NCBI GenBank assembly: GCA_002049455.2
Contig: KV919002.1
Location: 58,790 to 122,789 of the forward strand
Length of the DNA: 64,000 nt
Source of the DNA: Porphyra umbilicalis
Taxonomy: Eukaryota > Rhodophyta > Bangiophyceae > Bangiales > Bangiaceae
Direction: 5' to 3'
Position 1 is the first letter of the stretch. Every line of letters starts with the position of its first letter. Position numbers and translations under genes: made by a program. Under the pieces are notes generated by a model that saw only the letters and a list, made by a program, of their open reading frames with translations, was not told where the DNA came from and made no database searches. Below are positions 22,240-33,720 of the stretch, piece by piece.

Positions 22240-25200
22240 ACCGGCTCATGAGTACGCGGAGCACGGCGTGCCGAAGTAGCTATTTCCAGCCCCTGGAGGA
22301 GGCAGCACGCCCGCGCCAGCTCGGTTCCCGCCACTACCCCGCTTTTCAGAAGGGTTTTGACCAGCGACTCCGGGAATGCACATGTGGGCAAGCAGCGGGG
22401 GAAAAGCGCAGTGCCTGGAGCACCAAATTGTAGTAAGATCGCCCTGGTGTCAGAGAGAAGCAGATGCGCGGAAGGGCACAAAAAAGTGAGAGGGGGGGGG
22501 GGGGTGGGCAGGGGACACAGCGGGGTCAGAGGGGTCATGCGTCAGCTGTTTTGGCACTGCTCATGACGCCCACATCTTGGAGTGCTCTCACTTTCGTGGG
22601 TGCCAACAGCCTCTGAAGAGCGTCCGCATAGCCTTTCCTTTTTGTCTCCATCTGCATCTGAAGCAAAGACTGGCAGAAAGATTCGCCGTGGAGTGCAACT
22701 GAGCGGTGTTGCACGGCAAAATCGCTGCTTACAAGTCTTTTTGAAATGGGGGTGGGAGGTGGTCGACGTTGGGCGAGCCAGAACGGGATTCCCTGGTGCG
22801 TAATGAGCGGAGTCTCTGTGAATCCGCCAGGCTGAGGTGATTGCCTCCTTACTAATCTTCTGCTGATGATTTAGATCCGTTTGGTTTCGAGCAGAAGCGC
22901 AGCTAAGCAACTTTGTGGGCACCAGATCGGCCATTTTCATATGAGGAAACACTGGAATCGACGATTTCCCGTCAGGATGAAATGATCCATTTTGTTGGAT
23001 CCATTGATCGTAGCTCATGGTACAGTAGACACTAGCATCATCTTTCGCACGTCAGAAGGCACACGGTGCACGCCTCAGTGCGCATGGGCGTTTTGATGAT
23101 GGTGGGGGTTTTGTCGGGCTCCGTCTTGCAAGAGCTGCACTTGTACCGTTTTGCAAAGCCAGCGCGGGTGATGTGTGCCCAGACCGGGTTTTGGCCCCTA
23201 ATCATGGCTTATGTCGGCGCAATTGACAGATATCCGTGGTGGGCGGCGGTGGGAAATGTGGGGCACTAGAGCGGCGGGACTACTGTGAAGCAAACACGGG
23301 CGAAACAGCCCAAAAAAAACGTTTCTTGAATGACTGTGAGCTGCTCAAAGACAGCCGGGAGTAGTGGAGTGCGAGGGTAACCGTCTGACAGCCTCATGAA
23401 TGCTGGAAGATGCCCACCAACTGCGGCGGGGTCAAAAAACGTAAAGAAGTGCAGACGCTTGGCCCATCGCAAACACTATCGACCGTTCTCGATTTTGAAG
23501 ACTCTGCGACAGAGCGCACGTGGCTGCGATGTAAAGGCCGCCTCTACTATTTCACGCTTTTCGGGCGACCAGCGAGCCGTCGAGCGTTGCTCGCCCGTCG
23601 TCCAGTCGTTGACCTGGCCATACAGGGCGACGGATGTTTACGGCTGCGCCCAGCCCCGTACAAACCTGGAAAGTCGGTCGGGTTTCGTTCGGGTTCGGCT
23701 CCGTCCTTCGGCCCGAATATTGGATTTGCTTGCAAGGTTAGGGAAGAAGTACACCACCCTACTATCCAGCGATGACGTTTCTGTCGCAAATCGATCTGCC
23801 CAAATGCCGACATGTTCAATGTGATGAATTAGTTGTATTCTTGACTTTAGAAAAAGCACAGTGCAATACCCTCTGAGGGAGGCTTCCGTCATCAGTACTG
23901 GAGAGCGAGACATGTGCCAGCCTACTACAGAGTCCTCATCTGATTACTCAACCAACAGCCCTGTGTTTTTCCACATCGCTCGATAGAGCTCGCTTTGTCG
24001 GGGTGTTAAAGCGGATGATAAGGACAAAGCGGACGCGTCGGCTTTGTCTTATGGTCCCACGCCTGTCTGCTTCTCATCGGACGCATTCCGGACGGTCCGT
24101 GATGCCCAAACAGTAGACCCCCGTCCGGCCGTCACGTTTCTTAGCGCTTGGCAGCCCCGTGGAAGAGTGTTGACAGAACAAGCACAGTCTCGGATCACAA
24201 GCCAAAACAGCCAGTGCCCGCGAAACGACAGCATCAGCTGAGTGCGGATGAGACATTAATAATGCGGCAAAGAACATTTGGTCAGGATCTCGTAGGCACC
24301 CAATAAGACGAAAGGGACTAAGCAGACGGTCTGGAACGACCGGCGTCCGCGTCCGTCTTTCTTCGTTAGTGCGCTGTAAGAGCCCTATCGCTGTGCTCCC
24401 TTCAACAGCTTGTCTACCGGAAAAAGCAATGAAATGAGGACACAATCGTAGAGCGCCACAAATACTCTAAGTCTTGTATGCCAGCTTCAGCGACCTCTAT
24501 TGCAATGAGAACTTCATAGTCAGACGCTACAACTGCTGCTTTTCTGCCAGTGATGAATTGTGATAAAATCATGTACCAAAGCCGGGAATTTCTTGAAAAT
24601 ATTCATGTGTGCATTCTATCACTGCCACTCATGACTGTGATGACGAAGTTGCGCTGTTATCAGTTGATCCGCCGGTGCTGACGCTGAGCGCCCGTCATCA
24701 AGAATGCGCCTCACAGACGGCCGAAGACGCGCCCTTGCTCAAACTGGGGCCCTTCGATTCGGATAATTGAGCAACTTTCGTGATTGAGTCTGATCTGGAT
24801 AGATAGCATATGCCACACGAGCCACGTCTCGTCAAATTCAGGCCTGTTCTTAGTTGGAGGTTCGTGTCATGTGACAAGCGCTGCGGGGCATCCGATCGGC
24901 TAACCTCTGTGACAGTGTGATCACTGTGACGAACGTACGCGGACGGGCCGCGTACGTTCGTCACAGTGATCACAATGCAAGTCCACTGCTGCGACCATGA
25001 AGGACAAAATAGAAGTACGTGCTGTCGATCAAATTCGGTTTCGGGGTGGGAGCGTCACCCAAACTTGCGGTCTGAAGACGCCACGGCGGACGCAACACGC
25101 ACCCCAACGACACTGGCCTTAAATGCTCCTCTCGCCCAGCTCGGCGCCAAGAGTGCGCCGGCACAGCTGGGGAGAAGCACAGATGGGGAGAACGCGACGG

Positions 25201-26600
25201 AAGGGAACGGGGGGGGGAGCGTATGGCGCTGACAGTCAGCGTGGCGGAGTATGCGCGACAGAAGGGGTTGACGGCGGGCGCTGCAGCTGAAGCGAGGACC
25301 GGAACAGCAGAGTGGATCGCAGTTGTCGTTGCAAGTGCCATTATTATTCGCACCACTTCCTCATTTCCGCGTCACACCAAGGCACAGGCGCGCGTTCGCT
25401 TCTTAGATTTTTGGCCATTACACGAACAGCCACAGCACAGGAAGCTCAACTAAGAACGGGCCTCGGGTTGACGGTCGTGCTACGGTGCGTGACCCAAAAG
25501 TGAGACATGCGCGTTTTCTGAAGGACGGACACATGACTGCACGGGGGCAGGCGGCGTGGGGTGCGAGAAAATTCTCAACTGGCCCTGGAAAGAGCCTCTC
25601 CTGACGCGTTCCTGGCTGATAACTCATTGATACCCGCCTGTGGGCCCTGTTCTGTGGACCTCTCAGATAGCCCCGATCTTGGAGCCAGTCTTTTTCAGGT
25701 TCTTGGGGTTAAAGGTTTGCAACGCCAAAACTCATGTGCTAACTGGAGCTTCGATGACGGGTGTCCCAAATCGTGTTTTCCTCACAGGGGGCTACATGGG
25801 GGTCTTTTTCTCGTTATTTTCGGTAAGGTGGTGCCCTTCTCTTGGTGCACAAATTGTCAGCACATGCCTTTTCTATTATCTGTGCATTTGATTGGGCCGC
25901 GTGATCGTCACCTGTCGAAGTTGCAATGAATGGCACTTTCTCTCATGACACGTCAGGATGTGCCGCCTCTGCTAACACTGTCAGGGGCTGTTCTGGAAGC
26001 ACAGTGGGACCGAGTGGGTCACTTAATATTATCGGACCGTTGCAAAAGTCCAGTGCGCCGGGAAGAGAAGAAAAAACCGCCATGTCTCATTTTTGGGACA
26101 CGCACCATAGCAGTCCTCGTCTGCTTTGTCGTAATAGACTTCCTATGTAGCGGCGCAGAAGCGACCATCAGCTTGCAACAAGCGTGCTAATAAAATGGAT
26201 ACCGCCAAATTCCAAGATCGTACTATCTCGGTATGATCTCGTGGCGACTCTTTTGTTACTTCAAGACGAGCGCTGTCGTGCTTGTCTGTATGTACGACCA
26301 TGAGAGTATCATGTTTTCCGCGGAGTGATCTCATATGTTTTTGACAGGCCTCAAATGGGTGGCCCTATTGTACGCCTGTCCAAGGCTGCTCGACAAAAAA
26401 GTTGGGAGCTGATCATCAAAACACGTTGGTGGGTACTTTGTTAATCTGGTCACACTCAACTGTCGAATACCAACCGGGTTATTCGTTTGTCGAGTATCCT
26501 TTGGCACCATCGATGTGGGTCGTTCTGGCCAGTCGGCCGCGCCTGCGCTCGCTGTTGCCATGCAAATCTCAGTATGGACGTGAACAGACTTTCACCCCCA
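22240..26600. other. Gene-poor interval
   Basis: No gene can be supported over 4.3 kb. A G run at about 22,490-22,504 resembles the one at 6,556. The best frame is plus 23,410-23,775 (121 codons, starting MPTNCGGVKKRKEVQ and containing WLRCKGRLYYFTLF); I do not recognise it, and a second frame overlaps it. The minus frame 24,445-24,074 (123 codons) has a protein-like stretch but no domain. The perfect hairpin at 24,916-24,974 is listed separately. Otherwise I see nothing structured. Confidence 0.4.
24916..24974. repeat. Perfect inverted repeat, 27-bp arms, 5-base loop
   Basis: Arms 24,916-24,942 and 24,948-24,974 are exact reverse complements (TGTGATCACTGTGACGAACG... on the left). They enclose the loop ACGGG. 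No mismatch is present. It is not inside any gene I recognise and has no visible target duplication. Confidence 0.95.
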
Positions 26601-28522
26601 TTGGCTCAGACACTGGGCCAATCGTAGGTGGTATGACGACAAGTGAAGATCGGGTCCGGAGCAGAGGGGAATGTCCTTTGCAGAGGTGCCCCTCGAGAGG
26701 GCGTCTCTGCGCTTCGCGTTCATAGGGAGAGACTGGGCTTTTACCGTCGCAGGCCGTCCACTTGTTGGCCTCACCGGATCAGGCCATTTAGCTGTCGGCC
26801 TCACCGGCGCAGGCCGTCCAGGTCCGCGCAAAGCGGGGACCCGACGCCGAGCCCCTGTTGCGCGGGGTGTGCCGGGTTCCCGGTCGCCTCGAGTCGCTCC
26901 GTTGCCGTCATCGCCGTCCATTGCGGCCCCTGTGCGACGAGTCGGGGGGGTAGTCTGACGGCGGCATGAGCGGGGGGCCGGCCGACCCACGTCTCCTCCA
27001 GTGTGCGGCGTGTCCGCGTCGGCGCCACTGCCCGGCGTTTCCCGCACCGCCACGACCAAGCACCCCAAACTGGGTCGTGCAGTGGACAACGGCGTCTGAT
27101 TGGGCCATTGGCCTCCCCTCCACTCACAGCGCTCGTCGACAACGCGGCGGCAGAGTGCGCATACGGCAGAGACGCCGAGAAAGGGCAGTCGGGCCGTTTT
27201 GATCGCGCGCCCGCCCGGGGCTTTGAATTGCGGGGCTCGCCGTCAAAGAAACCTCGAGCACACGCCTTTTCCCAGTCGCGCAGCACGCCACGCAAGGCCT
27301 CTATCCGTACCGTCACCGCGCCTCTCCACAGTGACAGTATCGCGTCGCCCCCCCACCTACGGCGTCGCACCCGCTATCGACCGAGCAAACGCAACCACGT
27401 GGCCCACTCAACGAGCAAATGAAAACCCGGCAGCCCTCGCCGAGCCGTTTGGGGGCCCCTGTCCGTCACTCACACGGTTGAGGACACTCGAGTCGGCGCT
27501 GTCGGCTCTTGCCACGGTAGGTCTGATGCCTGGGTGCTCGTGCCACCTGTTGTTACGGTATTGACAGAGCCGGGAGGTGGCCGCCTCGCCGGGAAGGTGG
27601 GGCGCTTCTTGGTGTCGGCGCCCCGACGGTTGACCTGAGTACGGCTTTCCGCGTCTCTCGAGCCGGCCACGCCCCAGGTTGGCCCTATGACAAGCGGGCC
27701 ATCGCAGCTGGATCCCTGGAGCCGCTAGCGACTGCTGCTGCGGCGCCAACGCCGACGTCTGCCACGGTGGTGGGGGCACGCGCAGGTCGCGGCGCACGCG
27801 CTGGAAGAGCTGCGTGGGGTGGTGGGCGGGGGCAGCAGCTCGTGCGCCCCCCACCCATTTTGCCAGCAAGGATGGTCGGCGGGGAGCAGTGGCCGGCTGT
27901 GGTGGTCGTGCCCACACACTACCACCCCCGCCCTCAACCCCCCGCCACCCCACCCCATGACGAGGAACACACAGCACGCTGGTAGCAGACCTGACGCTTG
28001 TTGGCCCTGCTGTCGCGCCAGTTGCACACGGGTACCAGACCAGTTTCCCCCTGCCACCACCACCCCGTCTCCCCGCTGTTCCCCGCCGCCTCGTGCTTTT
28101 TCGCTCCCCGACCGCTGCGCGCCGCCGGCGCGGCGGTCGAGGTACGTAGGCCGCAGTGCGAGGCGGGCGCGTGGGTGGGTGGCTGGCGACCCCCACGGCG
28201 GCCGCGTCAGGCGGCGACCCCCGCGGCGGCTGCGTCAGACCGTGGCGGCACGCGGCCGCGCGGCGCCCGACGCCGCGGTCGTCACCCAACGCGCCACTAT
28301 TGGCGACGGCAGGGTGTGCGGCGCCACACCGCTTGCCCCGCATGCGCGTCTTCTCCCCTCGGGTACCACGTCACCTTGGCGGCGTGCTTTCGCGCTGCCG
28401 GGGCTGGTCGTCCCCTCCACAGCCGCCACCCGCGTCATCCCCACGCCCTCGGACATCCAACCTCATTGCCGCTCTGGGTACCGCGTCCCTCCCCCACGCC
28501 CCAGTTGCACGTGCGCGTCCCG
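26600..28522. other. GC-rich upstream region of the RWP-RK gene
   Basis: Composition rises sharply to GC-rich from about 26,800. Long frames exist on both strands (minus 28,343-27,408 with 311 codons; minus 27,370-26,801 with 189; plus 27,998 onward) but they overlap and are Arg/Pro/Gly/Ala compositional. The plus frame beginning at 27,998 is continuous with the RWP-RK gene, so this interval probably holds its promoter and 5' leader, or an extended N-terminus. Two 'GGCCTCACCGG..CAGGCC' words recur at about 26,750-26,820. Confidence 0.4.
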
Positions 28523-31444
28523 ATGAGCTATTGCCTGCCGCCGGCGGGCGGGGACTCCCCCGTCTGGCAGATTCCCGTCGCTACGCCGCCGCCGAGCGGC
28601 GGGTGGGTCGGCAGCGGAGTCTTTGCGCGCCCCCTCGGCCCTGTCGATGGGGCGGTGCCGCCGACGCCGCACACACCAGCATCCACGGGGGCGCCGGCCC
28701 CGTCCTTACTGTTGGAGGAGCTTGTGGAACACGTTCCGCCTCGCTCCGATGGGGGTGGCGGCGCCGGGGCCTCCACCGCTGGCCATGGCAGTACTGCCAG
28801 TGCGGGTGGCACGCCGGTGTATGGTGGTGGCGCACCCTCGCTGCCGCAACCCGTGGCCGTCCCCTACGCCCACCACTTCTTTGCTGGGGGCGTCTACGAC
28901 CGGCTGTTGGGGCCGGTGCCGACGCCACCAGCGAACGAAGCGCCCCCTTCCGACGCTGGCAGTGGGGCCGTCAACGGCGGCGGAAGACTCCCGCCGGCGT
29001 CGCTCTTTTACGCCCCACCCCCCGACGACAGCCGCTCCCTTCCTTCCGAGTTCTTGACGCCCGGGGGCGGGGTCGGAAAGCGAGCGCGCCCGCCCCCGCC
29101 GACGCCCCCATTGACACACGCAGCGTCGGCTCCACCGACCTACTGGACCGCCGATGCAGGCATCACCGACGGCGGGGCTGCCGCTTGCACACGCATTGCA
29201 GGGGCGGAGCTTGGCGGCGCAGCCGCCGCCCCAGTCGGCCGGGGCGGCTTTGTCATGTACCCACCTCCAAAGGCACTCGGGCAACCGACTTCATCCGTCA
29301 CGGCGCCCTACGCCCGCACCACGCCGGCGCATGGCAGCGGCGGTGGTGGATGTGGAGGCGGCTACGACGCACCCCGGCGACCACCGTCCGTAGACGCGTT
29401 ACCGATAGACCTTGCGGCCGCAGCGGCCGTGGCAACGGCCGCTGCGGCAGTCGCCTCGGCGTCGGTGCCAGCGCCGGCACCACCACCCGGCGGGGGCGCG
29501 ACCGCGTGGGCGGGGTGGCCCCTCCCCGACGCTCCATCCCCGCCGTCGGCCTCTACGCGCCGCGGCGCGCCCGCGTGGACGGGCGGCCGCCCGCAGAGCC
29601 GCAGCAGCTCCCGCGGTGGAGGGAACACGCGCAGCAGCTCCCGCGGTGGAGGGAACACGCGCAGCAGCAGCACGGGAGGCTGGGCGGCGTCAGGCGGTGG
29701 TGTGGCGCCACCGCCGCAGCGGGTGCTCGCCACCCGCCGCGTGTGTGGTGGCAACGTCGGCCCGCCCGTGGCCAGTCGGGCCGACGGCGGAGCAGTGGCG
29801 TCGGGCGACGCGACCCTTTTGGAAGCCCTTTCGGCGCCCGTGCGGCCGCCCCTACGCGGCGGCGGCGATGGCTCGGACCGCACAGGCGACGGGGACGGGG
29901 ACGGCGGCAGCGGCCGCTGCGCGATCGGCAGAGGCAACCCCGCATCGCCGCTGTCGCCACCGCAGCTACCGCCTTCGGCGGCGGCGGTCCCCCCCTCGCG
30001 CCGCCGCCGCTCTCGGCGGCGCGCGCGCCCCGCACGCTCCGCGAGTATCACGTGGGAGGCGCTGTCGAGCACTTTTCACATGCCTCGCGCGCCCGCTGCC
30101 GCCACGCTCGGCGTGTGTGTGACCGTCCTCAAACGCCGCTGCCGGTGCCTCGGGCTATCCAAGTGGCCGTACCGTTCCTTAGCCGCGGTCAACGCGGCGA
30201 TCGGGCGGCTCGAAGCGCGCTTGGCCGGCGGTGCCGGCGTTGGGGGCGGCGGTGGAGGGGGCGTCGGGCCGGGTGCAGACGTGCCCCTCGGCGCGGCCGT
30301 TGCGCTCGCGGAAGGGCGCCTGGGGGACTGGGGCGACGCTGCCGTCGCGGCAGCAGGAAGGGGGGACGGGGGGGGCGGGATCGCCTGCAGCGGCGGCGGC
30401 GGCGGCGACGTGGCGCCGCCGGCGGGCATGGATCCGCTGCGGTGGAAGCTCGCGCAGCTGATCGCGACGCGCAACCGCATCATGTCTCCCCCACCGCAGG
30501 CGGTGGTGGAGGAGGCCGATGAAGGTTGCGAAGAGGGCGACGGTAGCGGCGGGGGGGGGATGGGCGCCAGCGGCGATCTGCTCGGAGGAGGGGGGGGTAG
30601 CGGCTGGGCTGCAAGCAGCGGTGGCAGCGGCGCAGGGGTGTACGCTGCCAGCGGAGGGTGGAGTGGCGGCGGTGGTGGCGGCGGTTGCGGAGGTGGTGGT
30701 GTCGATGGCAGCGGCGGCGGTGGCGGAGGTGGTGGTGTCGATGGCAGCGGCGGCGGCACCACTGGTGGCGGCTACGCCGCCGCCGCGAATGGTGGCGGCG
30801 GTTGCGGCGGGGCACTGGCCAGCGACTTCGTCGGCGCCTATGGCGGGGGTGTGGGTGGGAGTCTGGACGCAGGGGCGCTCGGCAGCCTCGGCAGTGGTCT
30901 CATGAATGCGGGCTTGGGCGGCGACGGTGGTGGGGGTGGCGACTCATTTGGTGCTGCCGCCGCCGGCGACGGGGCCGCCGCTGGCTGGGCCCCCGGCACC
31001 ACCACGCTCGTCGCGGAAGCCCGGGGCGATGGTGGTGCCGACCCAGACGGCGGCCGGCGGTCGTGGGGCGGTGGTGGCGGCCCCGTGGCTGCCGCTCCAC
31101 ACAACAGCTCGACCGGGGGTCGGCCGCCGCCGGACGGCGGTGGGTGGGGTGGCGGCACCGCCGCGCCAGGCGCCTGGGGTCTGCCCGCGGCGGGCGGGGC
31201 GACGACGCCAGAGTTATGGATTGTCAACAGTGAGGGCGGCGCCAGCGGCGCCGCGTCCCATGGTGCCGCATTATCCCATGCTGGGACCCACCCATATGGT
31301 GGCGCCGTGTTACAAGGGGGCGGCACGACGGCCAGCGGCGCCCAGCCGCCGCACGAGAGTCCCACGCAACCAGCCAAGGCCCCGTACTATGGCGGCTGGG
31401 GGCCAGAGCTCGGACCAGCTGGCGAGCCAAGCCGCTATCGCTGA
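28523..31444 (+). CDS. RWP-RK domain transcription factor
   Basis: Predicted nuclear DNA-binding regulator of 973 residues from the ATG at 28,523. The same frame stays open back to an ATG at 27,998 (1,148 residues), but that extension looks like translated leader. The RWP-RK domain lies at about residues 509-567: ITWEALSSTFHMPRAPAAAT, then LGVCVTVLKRRCRCLGLSKW, PYRSL and the helix AAVNAAIGRLEARL. It follows the family pattern of a helical start, LGvxxTvLKxxCRxxGixrWPyRkl, although the name-giving RWPxRK reads KWPYRS here. A basic tract (SRRRRSRRRARPAR) just before the domain is a likely nuclear signal. The flanks are low-complexity Gly/Ala/Pro, with a duplicated SSSRGGGNTR unit (about 29,601-29,665) and a duplicated GGGVDGSGGG unit (about 30,691-30,755). 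RWP-RK proteins control nitrogen responses and gamete or egg programmes in plants and green algae; the role here is unknown. No intron is needed. Confidence 0.85.
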   Translation: MSYCLPPAGGDSPVWQIPVATPPPSGGWVGSGVFARPLGPVDGAVPPTPHTPASTGAPAPSLLLEELVEHVPPRSDGGGGAGASTAGHGSTASAGGTPVYGGGAPSLPQPVAVPYAHHFFAGGVYDRLLGPVPTPPANEAPPSDAGSGAVNGGGRLPPASLFYAPPPDDSRSLPSEFLTPGGGVGKRARPPPPTPPLTHAASAPPTYWTADAGITDGGAAACTRIAGAELGGAAAAPVGRGGFVMYPPPKALGQPTSSVTAPYARTTPAHGSGGGGCGGGYDAPRRPPSVDALPIDLAAAAAVATAAAAVASASVPAPAPPPGGGATAWAGWPLPDAPSPPSASTRRGAPAWTGGRPQSRSSSRGGGNTRSSSRGGGNTRSSSTGGWAASGGGVAPPPQRVLATRRVCGGNVGPPVASRADGGAVASGDATLLEALSAPVRPPLRGGGDGSDRTGDGDGDGGSGRCAIGRGNPASPLSPPQLPPSAAAVPPSRRRRSRRRARPARSASITWEALSSTFHMPRAPAAATLGVCVTVLKRRCRCLGLSKWPYRSLAAVNAAIGRLEARLAGGAGVGGGGGGGVGPGADVPLGAAVALAEGRLGDWGDAAVAAAGRGDGGGGIACSGGGGGDVAPPAGMDPLRWKLAQLIATRNRIMSPPPQAVVEEADEGCEEGDGSGGGGMGASGDLLGGGGGSGWAASSGGSGAGVYAASGGWSGGGGGGGCGGGGVDGSGGGGGGGGVDGSGGGTTGGGYAAAANGGGGCGGALASDFVGAYGGGVGGSLDAGALGSLGSGLMNAGLGGDGGGGGDSFGAAAAGDGAAAGWAPGTTTLVAEARGDGGADPDGGRRSWGGGGGPVAAAPHNSSTGGRPPPDGGGWGGGTAAPGAWGLPAAGGATTPELWIVNSEGGASGAASHGAALSHAGTHPYGGAVLQGGGTTASGAQPPHESPTQPAKAPYYGGWGPELGPAGEPSRYR

Positions 31445-32432
31445 TGGGCAGCCTCTGGTCGCGCCGGCCGCGCCGGGCATGCGTGTGTCGGCCGCGTGCG
31501 CAGAGCGGTGGTGCGCCTCGGTTGTGAAGCCTGGTGCGGGCGGTGGCTCTGCTCTGTGCATGGAGTCGTGGGTGACGCACCGAGCACGGCAACGTTTGGA
31601 ATGGGCGGCACTGGCCGCGCGTGCGCACGGGTTGCACTGGACGCACGTTGCGCTGGCCACGACGGAGCGGCAGCGCGCCATCCATGGATTAACCGTCAGC
31701 CGGTGGGGCGCACCGCAGATGCACTGCTTTGGGGTTGCGCGTCCGAGGTGTGCGGCGGGGCGTCGCGACTGGGCCGAGAATCACTCACTGCCGGGTCGCA
31801 TTGCAGTCTTTGTATAGGCGCCCTCCTGGGCAGGACGGCGACAGCCGACCTGTGCCTTGGAGCAGCGCACCACTTTTTCCTCTTCCCCTGCGTCGTGGGA
31901 TAGCGACAGGGGAAGGGGCGGGAATCGGGTCCACCTCCTGTGTAGGGGCGCGCCTGCATCGCTCTTTCTTTTTCTTGCTTGTTCCCTCTCTTTTGACTAG
32001 TGCATTTTTCGGGTCGGGGGATGACAATAGGGCGAGGGCGTGCGTTGGGTTGATGCCGTAGAGCTTTGGGTGTCGTGCGTGCGATGCAATCTTTGGTATG
32101 GCCGGTAGAGGGAGCGGTCGTCCCGCCGACGGCGTTCAACCCTGGCGGCGGTCAGGGCACGGCCTCCCCAGAGATCACCTACGCTGCCCGACGTTGCCGG
32201 GTCGTGGCTGATCGATTTGCCATGACGACAGCCCATCTCAGATCGACCAATAGGGACATCGGACCGGCTGCACACGGAAAACCACTTAGCTTGGACTCGG
32301 CGAAGACTAGAACTACTGTATTTGGAGACAAACGCAGCACATCGGGGCTACCTTTGTCCCCCGATGGCTGAGATCAAGTCAATCGATGTGCCATTTTGCC
32401 ATCCGATGGCCAAGGGCATCTCTATCGGGAGG
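31445..32432. other. Downstream flank of RWP-RK gene
   Basis: Frames on both strands up to 303 codons run past the RWP-RK stop, but they are shadows or short extensions with no domain. From about 32,345 the sequence contains a degenerate extra copy of the arm of the foldback element at 32,433-32,803 (CAAGTCAATCGATGTGCCAT, then CATCCGATGGCCAAG). No clear polyadenylation signal was identified. Confidence 0.4.
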
Positions 32433-32803
32433 TCAGAGCAAGTCTATCCGTGGGCCATTGTGCTATCGCCATCTGGCCTTGTTTCTTGGCTATGGGCTAT
32501 GGCCAAGAGCATCGCTGTCAATTCTTGTGCTATATATACAACTCCAGCTGCTCACCCCCCACTGGAGGCCCATACCTCTCGGATGACTCGCAAAGCACCT
32601 TCCAGCACAGATGATTGCCTTGCATGGTTCGAAGTCCGCGCACAGAGGGCCTTTGGTCAGGTAGCCGCAACAAGTCCGAACTGACGCGTTCGAGAGACGC
32701 TGTTGCTCGTCGTTCTATTGGTCCACATCTTGGCCATAGCCCATAGCCATAAAATATGGCCAGACGGCGATAGCACAATGGCCCACAGACAGACTTGCTC
32801 TGA
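32433..32803. mobile_element. Foldback element with about 76-bp inverted arms
   Basis: Left arm 32,433-32,508 and right arm 32,728-32,803 are near-perfect reverse complements. They share TCAGAGCAAGTCT, GTGGGCCATTGTGCTATCGC and GGCTATGGGCTATGGCCAAG, with a handful of substitutions and one short gap. The 219-bp centre is unrelated and non-coding. The size and arm structure suggest a foldback-type MITE. No unambiguous target duplication is seen. A partial third arm copy lies just upstream in direct orientation. Confidence 0.8.
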
Positions 32804-33720
32804 TGGGAAGGACTGTTCTCGAGATCGATCGCAGATGCACTGTCAACAGGCACCTCGCGATCCCGCCGCTGGATAGTCGCTAACCCCCACGAGGGATGTG
32901 CCTGGAAGGGTCAACGGGGGGGGTGGGGGTGCGAAGCGCCAGAGTCGCGTGCAAGCAGGAGCGGGCTGCACGCCCCCCCAATGAACGCCCCAACGACGTC
33001 TTCTCACCGCAGTCTGCCACCATCGGGTGAGAAGCACGTCGTTGTGCCAGCTGGCACAACAAGCTCTGTTGCCGCCGCGCGGGTCTATGAACAGGAACAC
33101 AGTTAATCGCTTTCGCTGCCGTGTGTAACGGAGGAACCAAGCAGCGGGTGTGCGGGTGTCTTCGTTGTTGATGGCCTACTCCGTCGTGGCGGGAAAACCA
33201 GCCAAAACTGTTGGGGAAAAACATACGCTTATATGATTGGCACAGCCATGCGTAATTCTGAATTGGAGAAATGACCCCTGCACAAAACACTGCAGCCACG
33301 TTCAAAGATTCACTACTTGATTTTGACCAACACACAGCAATATTTTTGAAACTGACTCGCACCATGATGGTCAGAGAAATCTCACACTTCCAGTTTTCCA
33401 CAACGCTGGCAACCCGGCCTCCGCGCTGTCGTAGAGGTCGATTTGTCTCAGTTGTCCAACAGTTGGAGTGTGAAAATTTTGAGAACAGCTTTATAAATGA
33501 AAAAGGACATAGTAGCTGGAATGGCACTCAGGTGATGGACGGAAATCCTATCCGATTTCAAGTCCTTGACGAGGCCCAAATCCGCTTGATCTGACCGTAC
33601 TCTGGGGTACTGACAACATTTTTGTCTGGTTTATATCCGGCCACTTGTTTGTTTCAAATTTTCAAAGTTTGTGTGTGCACGGAAAGGGGGCCGGGAGACG
33701 ACGTGCCCTGGGTGGCTCTG
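32804..33720. other. Intergenic, no confident gene
   Basis: A plus-strand frame of 107 codons (33,271-33,594, starting MTPAQNTAATFKDS) and a minus-strand frame of 215 codons (33,527-32,880) overlap. Neither shows a domain. A T-run and A/T-rich segment at about 33,780-33,800 lies at the 3' end of the neighbouring minus-strand gene. Confidence 0.35.

Noticed and set aside
27408-28343. 311-codon minus-strand ORF upstream of the RWP-RK gene
   Set aside because: Arg/Pro/Gly-only composition in very GC-rich DNA and overlap with other equally long frames; no domain.
27998-28522. N-terminal extension of the RWP-RK gene from the upstream ATG
   Set aside because: Composition is that of translated leader, and the ATG at 28,523 begins a more protein-like sequence. 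Kept only as an alternative start.
30076-31377. Long minus-strand Pro-rich ORFs within the RWP-RK gene
   Set aside because: Antisense of Gly-rich codons; no features of their own.
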